Assembly (NCBI GenBank): GCA_030180135.1
Contig: CM058240.1
Coordinates: 1,059,001 to 1,123,000 of the forward strand
Source of the DNA: Orychophragmus violaceus
Lineage: Eukaryota > Streptophyta > Magnoliopsida > Brassicales > Brassicaceae
Length of the DNA stretch: 64,000 nt
Direction: 5' to 3'
Shown here one piece after another: positions 32,232 through 45,700 of this stretch; positions within the stretch are counted from its first letter, which is position 1, and every line of letters starts with the position of its first letter. The translations under genes were made by a program, and so were the position numbers. The notes below the pieces were generated by a model that saw nothing but the letters and a program-made list of their open reading frames with translations, had not been told where the DNA came from and did no database searches.

Positions 32232-32981
32232 ACATATATATATTGTAGTATTTTAATAAAAATACAATATACAATTTAATTTAAAACATGATAAAAGATT
32301 GCAAAAATATACATGGTACCAAAATGAAATAAATTTATCTTTTGCAAAAAAAAAAATCTTGAAAAATTAAATAAAAAAAAACAAATTATTAAACAATTAT
32401 TTTTTTTTGTCACAATATTAAACAAGAAAAGGAAGGAAGGAGTATAACTTAAAAAAAATAAAAATAAATGCGAGAGTAACAGGATGTAGATTGTCGACTA
32501 GTGAGAATTAGACACACATCCCTTGGTGGGTCCGTTCCTTTCACCACGACATGAAAACATACAGAGTACTTGTGTTGATAATGACTGAGAAATGACAACA
32601 TCTTCAACTTCCAAATCTTCTTTTTCTGTTGTAAATTAAAAAGTACATTTTCACTGTTAGTTTCTTGCACCGCATGAAAACATACGTTAAGCAGGTACGT
32701 GTACGCATATCATTTGCCTCTCAGGCTCTTACAATGTGCCAATTATATGGATGTTCAATTGCATGTATAGGAGGAGCTCGCGTAGATTCATCACAAGTGT
32801 CAACACTGGAAATGTTGGACCACGCTTCGAGATCTCTGATCTGTCTAATCTTAAGCATTAATGTTCATATTAAACATTGAGAGAAGGATCATGAACATAT
32901 ATGAATAGATGTCCACATGGGGATGCATGTGAAGAAGAATGCCCTAACAATGAGGAGCGAGTTTCAATAGACAGTGAAGAT
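32232..32981. other. Intergenic, no gene recognised (right copy)
   Basis: Equivalent to 8586-9335. It is nearly unchanged between copies at 32465-32975, but holds no recognisable protein. Confidence 0.4.
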
Positions 32982-33621
32982 CAATGTTTTTAAAACCGGA
33001 CCGGCGACTGAACCGGTAAAATTTTTGGATCATGGGTTAATATGGTCCGATCGGGTTCGAACGGGTTCGACCAAATTTGATGATAATTTAAAAATAATAT
33101 ATATAATATGTTATTAATTTCAAACTATCAAATAAAACACTTTAATAATCATAATTTTAAAAAATATGTGTAAAAATTATTAAAAAATTCTTTAAAAGTT
33201 TAAATGTTAAATCAACAACATTCCAACATATTTAAAAAATGTTAAAACCGAAACACCTTAAAAGAATAATTTTCTTCAAGACATACAGTTCACCAACATA
33301 CACATCATGCATTTGTCTATTAAAAGAAGAGATAAGATATAGTAACACATTTATTCTTACCTTTTAATAAATATTTAAAACTAATATAGTTATATTTAGG
33401 AAAGAAAAAGTAATTAACAACAAATAAAATATATTTTTTTTCTAAAATCCGGGTTGATACGGTTCAATGGGTCGCTTGTTTCCGGTTTTTTGGCGGTCCA
33501 ATCCGGTTTTTTAACCGGTTTAATTAACATTGGGGTTTTTACTCAACCCAACCCGGGTATGCTTCCAGTTCACGGTTCAACCCGGTCTGACCGCCGGGTC
33601 GGTCCGGTTTTAAAAACACTG
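32982..33621. mobile_element. DNA transposon with 24-bp CCGGACCGG ends, right copy only
   Basis: Left end CAATGTTTTTAAAACCGGAC..., right end reverse-complemented CAGTGTTTTTAAAACCGGAC...; about 24 bp of near-perfect inverted repeat. The GAAGAT|GTATTCG site is uninterrupted in the left copy (9336). Only a T seems duplicated at the ends, so the superfamily is unclear. The interior is AT-rich with CGGTTCAACCCGG-like subterminal words. No protein. It inserted after the duplication or was lost from the left copy. Confidence 0.75.
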
Positions 33622-34433
33622 TGTATTCGTTGTATCAGTCACAGAGTAGTAATTGGCATAGCACAAATAGTAGTATAAAATGTGATTCAGAATGTTAAAT
33701 TGAAGAGATATGAACGAATTTTATGATGTGATTCGATTTATGAATTGGAAAAAGATATTGGAGAGAATATAACAGTTTTGGAATGTTTATATATTTTAAG
33801 GAGAAAATAAAGTAAAAGAGAATATTTCTTAAAAGATTTGAAAATATACTAATAAAGAGAAAATCTTCTATTTAGTCGATTGGAGATGCTTAGAGGTTAA
33901 GATTCAAACTAATATATATAGAGAGCGTGGTCTTAGGAGAAATGTGTCTTTGTGACCACAAAAGACCTAAAAGAAAAAGTAGTTTGGTATGTGTTTATTG
34001 GAGTTGTGACCAAGGAATCTACATTGTTGGAAGACATTCTTGCTCGTGCTGCTAGTGGTGTCTGATGCATGTTGTGTTTGATACCGTTTCCTTAGTCATA
34101 TTGGTGCATTGGTGTTGACATACATGTGGGAGTACTTTGGTACGTTGGATGTAAACGTGGTCAAGAGATCCTAAAAAAGATTAAGTCTAGGCTCAGGAGG
34201 AGTTTAACTCAGGGTTAATTTATTTTCAAGAGTTCATGGTATTGAACAAAGCGGTAGTTCAATAGGGTTTGATCTATGCGTTTGCAATTGGTGTAAGTAC
34301 TTTTTGTTCTAGTGAATTTGAAACCTAAACAAGGTCATGGGAAGAAAAATATCAAACCACGTTAAAAAAATTTGTGTCTTTACTTTCTGCACTTTTATAT
34401 TTCTCACTTACACTTTTAGATAGGTGTCGTAAT

Positions 34434-34648
34434 GGCTCCGATTGGTAACTCCTTACCGCTGCGGTAAGAAGTTTACCGCTTTGATGTTCACCAATCATCA
34501 AAGCGTTAGCAAATATAATATTGATTTTTTTCTCTCAGCTTTTCTTACCGCTTTCTCACACCGCTTGTTCTTACCTCTTTGCACTATTTTCTAACCGCTT
34601 ACCACTTTCGCTTACCGCTAATCTTACCGTTTCGCACCAATCGAACCC
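34434..34648. mobile_element. PIF/Harbinger-like MITE, right copy only
   Basis: 215 bp with ends GGCTCCGATTGGT and, reverse-complemented, GGGTTCGATTGGT, and a 3-bp duplication AAT (34431-34433, 34649-34651). The empty site CATAATATTTCC remains in the left copy near 10507. Repeated CTTACCGCTT words lie inside. The 3-bp duplication suggests PIF/Harbinger, though its sequence is not the usual TWA. Confidence 0.75.
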
Positions 34649-35190
34649 AATATTTCCCCGCAAAACTAACAAGGAAGAACTAACCAATTCATTGTGTTAA
34701 TGTTACTGGTGGAAAAAGATTCACTGAAAGACTACCATGATTCGAGTTATTTCCTTGTGATTTCAGTCATGATTTTTATTGTAAATGATGTTAACAATAA
34801 AACTACTCGATTCTACATACTCGGACGATTTCTTTTTGTTTGTACTGTTGAATCTCTGGTTATAAAATAAAGAACAAGGCACAACTAGCTTTAACAGGAA
34901 CAGCAAACAAGGAACAGGCCAAGCAAATGTATAAATTGGTAAATGTTTACTATTGTTATCAAGTCCATTATAAAAGCAAATGTCCATTAGTAGTGGACTT
35001 GTCTCGAATTTAATAATATTGGGCCATTAACCATATGAAGGCTTTCCGCCTAAAATTAATTATTATTTATTTTTTAAATTACAGTTTGTAGGGTTCCTAA
35101 AAATCAGAATTTATTTGTGATTTATATCCTCCAAAAAAATAAATCAGAATTAACAGCTAAATCCATTGCTGAGCTAAGAATATGCTCTAG

Positions 35191-35290
35191 CTTTGCCACG
35201 AAGGTAAAGTAACAAGTAGCAATTAAATGACAAAACTTAAATCATTTTAGCGTTAGGGTTCTTCATACTGAAGTAAGCAAAAGTTCTATA
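35191..35290. promoter_or_regulatory. Conserved 3'-flank block of MAF gene A'
   Basis: Reads as the block at 11051-11150. Same interpretation. Confidence 0.42.
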
Positions 35291-35547
35291 AACTCACCAG
35301 TTCCTTATACGTTCAGACAATACATACGAAACTGTGATCCTGTCTTCGATGTTGACAACAAAGATCGGTAACTTTATTAATTTGATGTTTTTATTTAGAT
35401 GTTAAAACTTTTCCATGTCAGTGGGGAATTAAGAAGAGTATTTAAAGATATGTAGCTTCCTTGTGATCTACAAATCTGAAGCTGTTACACTTTTATTATT
35501 GAATCAGGATGGTGAAAAATCGGCCTAACGTTTGATGATGATGGTTG

Positions 35548-38500
35548 TTACTTGAGAAGCGGGAGAGTCTCCGGTGTGTTATTGCCGGAATTGTTTTCCG
35601 GTGACATTGCTCTCTCATCCTCTGCGTCCAGAAACTGTTTCTTCTCCACCTGTAAGAAACTTTTTTTACATCTTTTTGTTTTCCTATAGATACTAAATAC
35701 TAGCAGGAAATCTGGATTTCAAAGTATGGTTTCATTGTTTTTTATTTTCAAAATTATAAACATGATGGGTTCCACTCAAATTGTGTAGTCTAGTCCTGAC
35801 CAACAAAGTCCCCAACTCGTCTCTAAACTTATTCAGAAGAACTCTAAAGTTTCTTAATAAAGATTTCCCAAAAAAAAAAGAAAAAAACAAGTTATGGGTT
35901 TCACTAAAAATAGTCTTACCATTTATCAAAGACTTTGATACGTATGTGTATGATTTATCCTAAAATATGATGTATTATGCACAATGCAAGTGTATAAAGT
36001 GATTAGTTTTTAGATCAAGAAGTATAAGAGATGGTACCTTTTTAAGCTGGCTAGCCAAAACCTGGTTCACTTCTCTCAACATATTTTCCTGTTTGAACAT
36101 GGTCACAGCTTTATTAGTTTTTAAACAAGCTTTAAACATCCTCATCAGTCATCACATGTCGGTGATTCACCAAGGCGAGAGAGTCAAATTTGATCAAGAT
36201 TTTGGCGACCCCTTTCTTATACCCATTATAGTTTTATTTAAACGAAGCCAAGAATAGATTAGGAACCATTTATCAAAAGGAAGAAGAATATATCAGGAAC
36301 TAAGACTGGACCAAGAAACATATCTACAGGGCTAAACTTGGTCTAGTAATCTGCATACTCTGAGGTAAGGAGGATTCAAGAACGAGACCATAGCCTATAA
36401 TGGGGCCGGGACGGCGAATGAAAACCAAATCACTAACCTTTTCTTGAAGGGTCTTCACAAGCTCCATCATTAGTTCTGTCTGAAACAAGACATTAAAGAT
36501 TGTGTCAAATTGCAAACGTGACCCAAAGTGAGGCAAGGTCCAAAGACAGTTCTAGTAAAGCAAAGTAGACAAAACATTTTCTAGAGTAATGGTCTGAATC
36601 ACTCAGTAAGTCAGCAGTAGCATATATACCTTCCTAGCTTTACTTACAGAGAGAGCAGTCTCGAACTGCTCTTCCAGGGAAACTAGAGACTCTAAGCTTA
36701 TATTATCACTTTTCACCTCTTCAAGCTTGCTGCATATACATACATACATACATATAAGTTCTTAGATCAACAAAAGAAAGGAACAATATCTTTGATCAGA
36801 GGAAGCAGGAAAGAAAAAAGTCTAAGTGCTAACCATTGGACTATTTCTAGTAACTCCTTGTATGAAAGATAATTCCTAGTTTTTTCAGCAAGATCCTGCC
36901 ATAAAAAGGGGATGGAGAATGTTGGAAAGATTTTCATTTGTTGTGTTTGTTTTCAAGAGAGATAAATAACCTTCTAGTGCATCACCGGTAGTCAAGAACA
37001 AAGTACCTCATGCCGGTCTCTCTCCAATTTCTTAAGGCACTACACAAAGCACCATCCACATAACAACCATCTCAATTGACTATTCTAGCTAAGCTTCTAA
37101 ATGCACACCTTAATTTCATATGCCTTATGACGACTTTTAGAGCAATTAGTTTATTGTACATGGATGTCAAGATACAAAAAAAGTTTTAGGAAAGTCTTAC
37201 CAAGCTTTTAAGTTCATCGGCATGTTGTATTTCATAACGGCTGAGGATCTTCGGCATGCTAGAGAGAGGTCAAGAAAGAAACAAAAAAGGTATTAGAAAA
37301 TAATCTATGCCAAACCATTTCAAAACTATGAAACAAGTATATTATTGGTAGAGAGTCCCTTTAGAGAGAAAAAGCTTTTTTAATAGAATAATGTTATGTA
37401 TATCATCAACTTGTGTTACCAACACTTAGTTCTAGTTTTGGTTACTAGCCTTACTCAAAGTCTTGTATGGGTATTTTTCTAAAGAAATATCCATATTTAA
37501 GATGGACTTTTTTCAATGTCAAATCCATTTTTAGGCCATTAACAACTCTAATACCCTCAAACTCTAATGCTCTAGTTTCTTGGCCACTAATTAACAACTC
37601 TAATACCCTCCAACATCGACAAAGTGTTAAAACTCTTACTTGGTCAACCAAACTGAAAAACTCAAAACAAAAAGCATTTGGCTATACACATACGATTTTG
37701 GAATACTCCTTAAACAATAAGCCAAGATAATGGGTTTAGCATTCAGGGGAAGGTTACAGACTGATAGGACTGAGCCCAAATCAAGCCCAAAAATACTCTA
37801 CACAAAAACTAGCTGATTGGTGAGAGTGCCCTAAGTTGTGATTTGAAACTATGCAACTAGTAAATCATATAAGAAAAAAAGGGGAACGGTTCTAGAAGAA
37901 AAAGAAAGAGCTACTGAGTTATATATGCATGCATCTTGTAATTTGTTATATATACACAAAATATATATTTAACAAGGGAGAAAACTGATATCTTATCAAA
38001 AGAGGGTAATGCAGCTTGTGTGAAAACGTATAGCTAGAGTCTTCACTATATGTAGGTATCCAAGCACTATTAACCATCAAAATCAACTGCAAACATGTTA
38101 CTAAAGCCTAGCATCAACCCATCAAAATCAGTAAAATGAGAAATTAGTTCACATGTCTTGGATTGACACATATCTCTTATATATTACTTATGATTCATTC
38201 CAACTTCCGATGTGGAACGATATGTCCTAATACAATAAGCTTGTGCACTTACACAAAAGATGGCATCTCCGGTCTATAGATTATTGGTCTATAGTAGTAT
38301 CCCCAATTGATTTCTCAACAAATATATTTGGGAAGTGAATTGAATTTGGTAAAGAGGGCTATGAGCCTAAATTTAAACTCAGAATTAGACAATGTACATT
38401 GTCTTTATAAAACCAATGTAAAAACTTAACAAACAAGATGATTTGAAATCCCAAAGACAGCCAAGACCTACAGATTACCACGTGTTGAATAATTTCTCCA

Positions 38501-38959
38501 AGTACATGCAATACTAAAAAAAATCTACGAAAAAAAATCTACTAAAACAATAAAAAATGAAGGAAAAAAAAAACAAAAACGAACACCAAGAACACCTTTG
38601 GTCATCACATTGTTTAATCTAAATTTGATTAAACCTACTCAACGATTATGGATATAGATTAAACATGAAGATAAACTTCAATAGATTCAATGGGGTAAAT
38701 GAAAAAAAAACCTAGTTTTCTCGAGAAACTTTAGCAAAAGTGAATCTACATAAAGAGGAAACACATAGTGGTACCTATCGCCGGAGGAGGAGCTATAGAG
38801 TTTTCCGGTGGAGGAAACGACGAGAGTAGCGACGGAGGAGCCACAGAGAATTGAGAGTTGACGAGCTTTCTCCATGAGACCATTTCGTCGTTTACAGAAA
38901 GTGATTTGTCGACTGCTTTTGTTCTCAATTCGTTTGATCTCCAGTTTTTTCCTTCCCAT
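35548..38959 (-). CDS. MAF5-like: MAF5/FLC-like MADS-box flowering repressor, gene A'
   Basis: Tandem copy of gene A at a constant offset of 24,140 bp. Exons: 38775-38959, 37201-37258, 36834-36895, 36630-36729, 36438-36479, 36038-36088, 35548-35649; 199 residues. I noticed no difference from gene A in exons, introns or the 5' flank up to about 40.9 kb, including the retroposon in the promoter. Either the duplication is recent or conversion has kept the two alike. Both copies should be expressed similarly unless the distinct TE insertions beyond their 3' ends matter (TRIM near A; MITE near A'). Confidence 0.92.
38475..38513. promoter_or_regulatory. G-box plus RY module in intron 1 of gene A'
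   Basis: CACGTG (38479-38484) and CATGCA (38505-38510), as in gene A. Confidence 0.48.
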
Positions 38960-39205
38960 AGCTTCTTTCTCCGACCAGTCTGTTGCCCTAATTCGATTCT
39001 GATGTCTGTATAACTGGCCGGAGACACTGAACGGTTTTGCTTTTATTATTCTTCTTTTATTCCTTCGTTATTATTTTGGGCTTTTGAGTTAAAGTTGATG
39101 AAGTACTGTTTTTTTTTTTTGGGTTTTAATTTTTTTTTTTTGTTAACGAGTGTAAGGAAAAAAACATATATAATAAAGTAATGCTAACGATGTTTTTTTG
39201 ATGAT

Positions 39206-39961
39206 TGACTTCTTCTTCTTTTTTGCCAGCATTTTCATATAGAAAAGTCCATTAGGCAAAAGAAATTACAACTAAGGTCCAAAACATAATATCTAACAAA
39301 GTAAATAACAGGCCCATAAGCCCACAAACAGATTAAGCAGATAAAAAGACGATCCACGTGTCGGCCCGAGAACAACAACGACATGCAACCACCGCGCCAT
39401 CGTCATCGCCGAGAAAGTCGCCGGAAGGCACATCGAAGCCACGACTCTGCTTGCTGAGGAAGACACAAGTTGCTGATCATGCTTTTCACCAAAGAGAACC
39501 GCTGAAGAAGAACCGCAGAGAAGAGGAGCACAGCTTCAATCATCTCGCCTGAAACGCCACTCTGAGGAAGCTCCGCCGACGGCCGAAACACAAATCGGTT
39601 CGGCCATTTAGACTCCCAATGACTGGTGAGATAAGCTGCGAAGATATGACTCCAAGATCATGGAATCGCCAAGAGAGACAACAAAGAAATCAGACGTCTC
39701 AACGGGAATATGAGCATGGAAAAGAGATCGGAGAGATCCGGACTTGACCGGAACACCAAAAAAACGGATTAACACCGCCACAAGCAGATCGGAAAACAAG
39801 CCCGATCGTTACTCAACCCGAAAGATACATATAAACAAACCCTAACCGACCGCATGAACAAGGAAATCAATTCCCCTTTTCTGAAAAATCGGATCTGGGA
39901 AGAAGAAGGAGATGAAGACCTTGAGAGAAATTTCTCTCTCTAAGAAGAGAGAGAAGCGGTC
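39206..39961 (-). mobile_element. Sadhu-like retroposon in the promoter of gene A'
   Basis: Copy of 15066-15821 with the same flanking TTTTGATGAT repeats. It shows the insertion preceded the duplication. Confidence 0.48.
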
Positions 39962-39980
39962 TTTTGATGATAGACTTTAA

Positions 39981-40020
39981 ACACGTATTAATGCACATGT
40001 CGAATTCCCGACGGACGTGT
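39981..40020. promoter_or_regulatory. Conserved MAF upstream motif, displaced in gene A'
   Basis: Same sequence and the same 1022-bp distance from the ATG as in gene A. Confidence 0.45.
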
Positions 40021-41595
40021 TAAATATTATTATACGATCCTGTCTTTTTCTTCGGGTTGTGAGCCGGAAAGATCACTTGTAAGCCCATTTTGATTAGGGC
40101 CTAATATAGACCCAGATAAATTTGTTTGTTTTTATCGACAATATATTTCATTAAAGGGGCTCAAATTGGGTGTAGGATTTTAATATTTTTTGTTTGTCGA
40201 TAATATTAAAATTAATGTCTAATGACCAGTGTTCAGAATTACAAAAAGGAAAATTAAAATAAATACAACAGAAATGGACTAAACTTAGGCACGATAACAG
40301 AAACCCTAGAAATATTATGGATCAACACGCTGGATGACGTATCTCCTTAGCGGCCACGTATCGCAATCCGAAAAACTCGAGATATGCAGAGCCGACCACG
40401 ATTTCGGACACTGTTTCGTCGTTGTCATCGCTTCTTCTTCGTCACTATGCTAGTTGAATCCACCAAATCCACCATAACCACCACATCTGAAGGATAAGCA
40501 AGCCAATCTACATTACTTACACCGATTGAATCGTTTTGTCGCTGTAGATTTTAACTGGAAAATCGCATGCCAAGAGGAGCTCTGTCGGATCCGTACAACC
40601 CGTTTGGACTTGAACACACCAACCAAAAACGCCCGACGAAAAGTATGAAGACAGAGTGCGCCGGTGGTCGAAACTGAGTCGTCCTAAATGTAAAAGTAGA
40701 GAGAAATAAGAATGTTTAATGAGAGAAAATTCTTTTCTTATTTTCAGTTAATATAATAATGTTTAACTATACCAGTACGGCAGTACCTCGTTGGATTTTA
40801 AATAATAAAATATAACTAGATTTTGATCTGTGCTTTTTGAACGCGGATATATATATTTTTATAATTTTAAAATTTTAAATATTTTGTTATTAGTAATTTG
40901 ATTTTTAAATTATGCAATATAATTTTATTTACAATTTTTAACCCATATTATAAAACGTGAGTTAATAATTTAAGTTTAAAAAATGAATTGTGTATTAATT
41001 GGGATGAGATATCGTAAAGATAAAGAGATTAAAATAACAATTCTCATTATAAGTTCTAATATGAGTTGTATCGTATAAAATAATATATATATATATATAT
41101 ATTCATAATTAGATTTAGGTTTTTTATTTTAAAAATTAAAGTTTAATTAATATTAAGTTGTGTATTTTTATAGTATTCAAATTATAAAAAAGTATAAAAC
41201 AACCCGCTAAAAAGTTGTTGTCGTATAATCATCAATTAACCCGACAATTATATATTTGAATAATATAAATATTTACATATTGTTGATCTTTTACGTTTTT
41301 ATAAAATTTATATATATATATATAGATTGAACCAAAATTTGTTAGATTCGGACTAAATTAAAAAATTTAATATTCAATTGTTAAGAACTTTCTTTCTAGT
41401 AGAGTATCTTGCCAGTAAAGTGGTTCTAAAGTGTTTGCCGACTAAAAAAGAAGAAGAAAAAAGTAGATGAGACGAGGGGGCCCAATCTGGACTCAACCAT
41501 AGCAGGTACGACAAGTCTTCACGGGCTTTTCAACCAAAAGAAAACAAAATTTTATAAGGGAAAAAATAAAATTTTATTTAAAAAGAAAAACAAAC

Positions 41596-42013
41596 TTTTT
41601 TTTTTTGTCAACTGGATTGCATTATGACAATTGGCCCACTAAAACCAAACATACAGACAACCAACTAAGGAGAGTAACGACAAAATTACAGCCAAAACAC
41701 GTGGTCACAATTGCCCCAAAAAGAGACACATCGACGAACACGTGGTGAAAGCTGGGAATCGCCGGCATGCAATTCCGGCAAACCGCCGAGGATACGACGC
41801 CAAAACCATGAGCCCAAGTCGCCGTCTCACCTCTCGAACCCGTCTGTTGACCACCAACGCCACCGAAAGAAACCAAGACTCGCGCCTCACCGAGAACCCA
41901 CATACCTTGAAAGCTCCTACGCCGGTCAGATTCAGAGACTGACCATAACCCACCGGAATTGCTCATCCTCGACGAGCCGGTAGAACGAGAGAGATATGAC
42001 TCCAGGAATATCT
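41596..42013 (-). mobile_element. Sadhu-like retroposon fragment, right copy
   Basis: Duplicate of 17383-17800. Confidence 0.38.
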
Positions 42014-42158
42014 GAGCCGCGATTGAAACATGTACAAGAGTGTTGGCGCGATTGTTTTACTAAACCTATTAGATTTCCTAAAAAAACAGAATGTTATCAC
42101 TTAAACTCTTCTTCAAAAAAAAAAAAAAAAACAGCTAAATTTATTACTGAAATATATA

Positions 42159-42248
42159 ACTTTGCCACGAAGGTAAAGTGACAACTGATAAATTAATAAA
42201 TAAAATTATAATTTTGGCCAGTAGGGTTCTTCAAGCTGAAGAAATCAA
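42159..42248. promoter_or_regulatory. Conserved 3'-flank block of MAF gene B'
   Basis: Duplicate of the block at 17946-18035. Confidence 0.4.
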
Positions 42249-42523
42249 ATCTTATATAACTTCATTCCCACTTTCAGATAAGCACACACAAAACAAATGA
42301 AAGTGTGACACACTCTCTGAAGGTAACAACAAATATTGTTACTTAAATGCTTTCCCTTCTAAGTTTTTTTTTTTCTTAAAACTTTTTCCTATCATCAGAG
42401 GGAAATCAAGAAGAGTATTTAAAGAGATATATAGCTTTCTTATGATCTACAAATCTGAACTTTTACATGGTTAATTTTGAAACAGGATGTTGAAAAATCA
42501 GCCGTACGTTTGATGATGGGTTG

Positions 42524-42695
42524 TTATTTGAGAAGCAGGAGAGTCTCCGGTGTGTTCTTGCCGGAACTATTTTCCAGTGACATTGCTCTCTCATCTTCTA
42601 TTTCCAGAAACCTTCTCTTCTCCATCTGTAAGAAACATAATTACACTTCTTTTTTTTTATAAACGGATACTAAATATTGCCTAAACAAGAATTCT

Positions 42696-42734
<39 letters not shown>

Positions 42735-45700
42735 GTGCAAAGAATTCTAGATATTTAAAAGCATGTTTTAAAAGAGAGATAAATCATTAATTAATAGATT
42801 ATGGGTTTCAGTCAAATTGTCCTTAGCTTTCATCTGTAAGAAACTTTCTGACATTATTTCCTAGTTATTACCAAGAAATCTAGATTAAAAGCATCTGTAA
42901 GAAACTTTCTTACATTATTTCCTAGTTAATACCAATAAATCTAGATTAAAAGCATTGCAAGAAACTTTCTTAATTTTTTTCTTCTACAGATACTAAATAT
43001 TGCCTAAACAAGAATTCTAGATATTTAAAAGCATGTTTTAAAAGAGAGATAAATCATTAATTAATAGATTATGGGTTTCACTCAAATTGTGTAGTCATCA
43101 AAGTCCTTAGCTTTCATCTGTAAGAAATTTCTTACATTATTTCCTAGTTATTACCAAGAAATCTAGATTAAAAGCATTGTAAGAAACTTTCTTAAAGTTT
43201 TTTTTTCTAGAGATACTAATATTGCCTAAACAAGAATTCTAGATATTTAAAAGCATGTTATAAATGATAGATAAATCATTAATTAATTAATAGATCATGG
43301 GTTTCATTCAAATTGTGTAGTCATCATAGTCCTTAGCTGTCATCTGTAAGAAACTTTCTTACATTATTTCCTAGTTATTACCAATAAATCTAGATTAAAA
43401 GCATTGCAAGAAACTTTCTTAATTTTTTTCTTCTACAGATACTAAATATTGCCTAAACAAGAATTCTAGATATTTAAAAGCATGTTTTAAAAGAGAGATA
43501 AATCATTAATTAATAGATTATGGGTTTCACTCAAATTGTGTAGTCATCAAAGTCCTTAGCTTTCATCTGTAAGAAATTTCTTACATTATTTCCTAGTTAT
43601 TACCAAGAAATCTAGATTAAAAGCATTGTAAGAAACTTTCTTAAAGTTTTTTTTTCTAGAGATACTAATATTGCCTAAACAAGAATTCTAGATATTTAAA
43701 AGCATGTTATAAATGATAGATAAATCATTAATTAATTAATAGATTATGCGTTTCATTCAAATTGTGTAGTAATCATAGTCCTTAGCTGTCATCTGTAAGA
43801 AACTTTCTTACATTATTTCCTAGTTATTACCAAGAAATCTAGATTAAAAGCATTGTAAGGAACTTTCTTAAGCTTTTTTTTCCTACAGATACTAAATATT
43901 TGCCTAAACAAGAATTCTAGATATTTAAAAGCATGTTTTAAAAGAGATAAATAATTCAGTAATTAATAGCTTATGGGTTTTACTCAAATTGTGTAGTCAT
44001 CAAATTCCTTAGCTTTCATTTGTAAGAAAAATTCTTACATTATTTCCTAGTTATTACCAAGAAATCTAGATTAAAAGCATTGTAAGAAACTTTTATACAT
44101 ATTGTAGTATATGTACAAGGCCGGTCATGAGCAATGAAACATTGGCCTCAACCCTCAATATTTATTAAGCTAATATATATAAGTTTTATGGCCTCCAAAT
44201 TACACAAAAAAAAATTAGTAAGTTTTACACAAATTTTTATAGCCCCAAAAATTTAGGGCCGGCCTTGTATATGTAAGCATGTAGATGCATCTATCTGATG
44301 TCCATCTCCATATGTATAAAATGACTTAACTATTAGCTTCTAGAAGCATAAGTGATGGTACCTTTGCAAGCTGGCTAGCCAAAACCTGGTTCTCTTCTCT
44401 CAGCAGCTTCTCCTGTTTAAACAACATCACAACTCCATCAGTTTTCTAACATGTTCTGAAACACCAATCCTCATCGCTGTTCTGTGGTAAATCACACAGG
44501 GGAGGAGAGTAGGATTTGATTAATATTTTAACAAAGCCAATAATAAATCAGGAACTAAGACAAGGCCAAAATTCATATCTAGATAGAGTTAAGCTTGGTC
44601 TAGTGGCCAGGACAGCGAATAAAAACCAAAGCATTAACCTTTTCTTGAAGGGTATTTACAAGCTCCATCATTAGATCGTTCTGAAACATAAGAATAAGGA
44701 TTGTGTCAAATTGGAAACATGATCCAAAGCCAAGTCCAGTGTCCAATTAAAGTCTGTTCTTGGAATGCAAAGTAGAAAAAAGATTAACAATAACTAATCA
44801 CTTAGTAACAACAACATATATATACCTTCCTAGCTCTAGTTATAGACAGAGCAGTATTTAATTGCTCTTCCAGGGCCATTACGCTCTCTACACCTATGTT
44901 ATCATTCTTCATTTCTTTAAGCATGCTGCATATATACATATTTATAAATCAACAAAAAAGTTCTTTTTAATCAGAGGGTGAGGGAGGGAAGGAGTCTTAG
45001 TCCTAACCATTGGACTATTTCAATCAACTCCTTGTGTGCAATATAATTCCGAGTTTTTTCTGTTAGATCCTGCCATAAAAAAAGGGATGGGAAAGGTAAA
45101 AAAATATTGTGAATGTCCTGTGGTTCCTAGACAATTAAGTTTGGTAAACCACAAGTAGTTTAGAACCTTTCAATAGACCTTCAAATGCAACACTGGCAGT
45201 ACTGAAGAACGAAGTACCTCTATATAAAGTATCCGCATAACATAATAGCAACCATCTCGATATAAACGTACTATCTTCTAAACAGGGCCGGTCTTGGGCA
45301 CAACCGGACGAAACATTGGTCTTGGCCTCCAAAATTTTCGGAGCTAATATACAAAAAACTTATAGCCCAAATTTTTTAAGAAGTTTTTTTTAGTAATACT
45401 TGCACTAAAATATTTATGGTCCACGAAATCTCAGGGCCGGCTTCTAAATGCTCATCTCAACTACATATTCGTGGGTGGCTAAGAAACCTTACCACTGTTT
45501 TAAGTTCATCAGGATGTTGCATTTCATAACGCTTGAGGATCTTGTCCATGCTGAAGTAAGATCAAGAAAGTGACCAAAAGTATTAGATACAATCCATGCC
45601 AAACCATATCAAACTACGAAACATATAGCATCAATAGAGACATGTTAATTATATGAAGCATCCAATTCTTTAACCAACACTTTAGTTGCGGCTTCTATAC

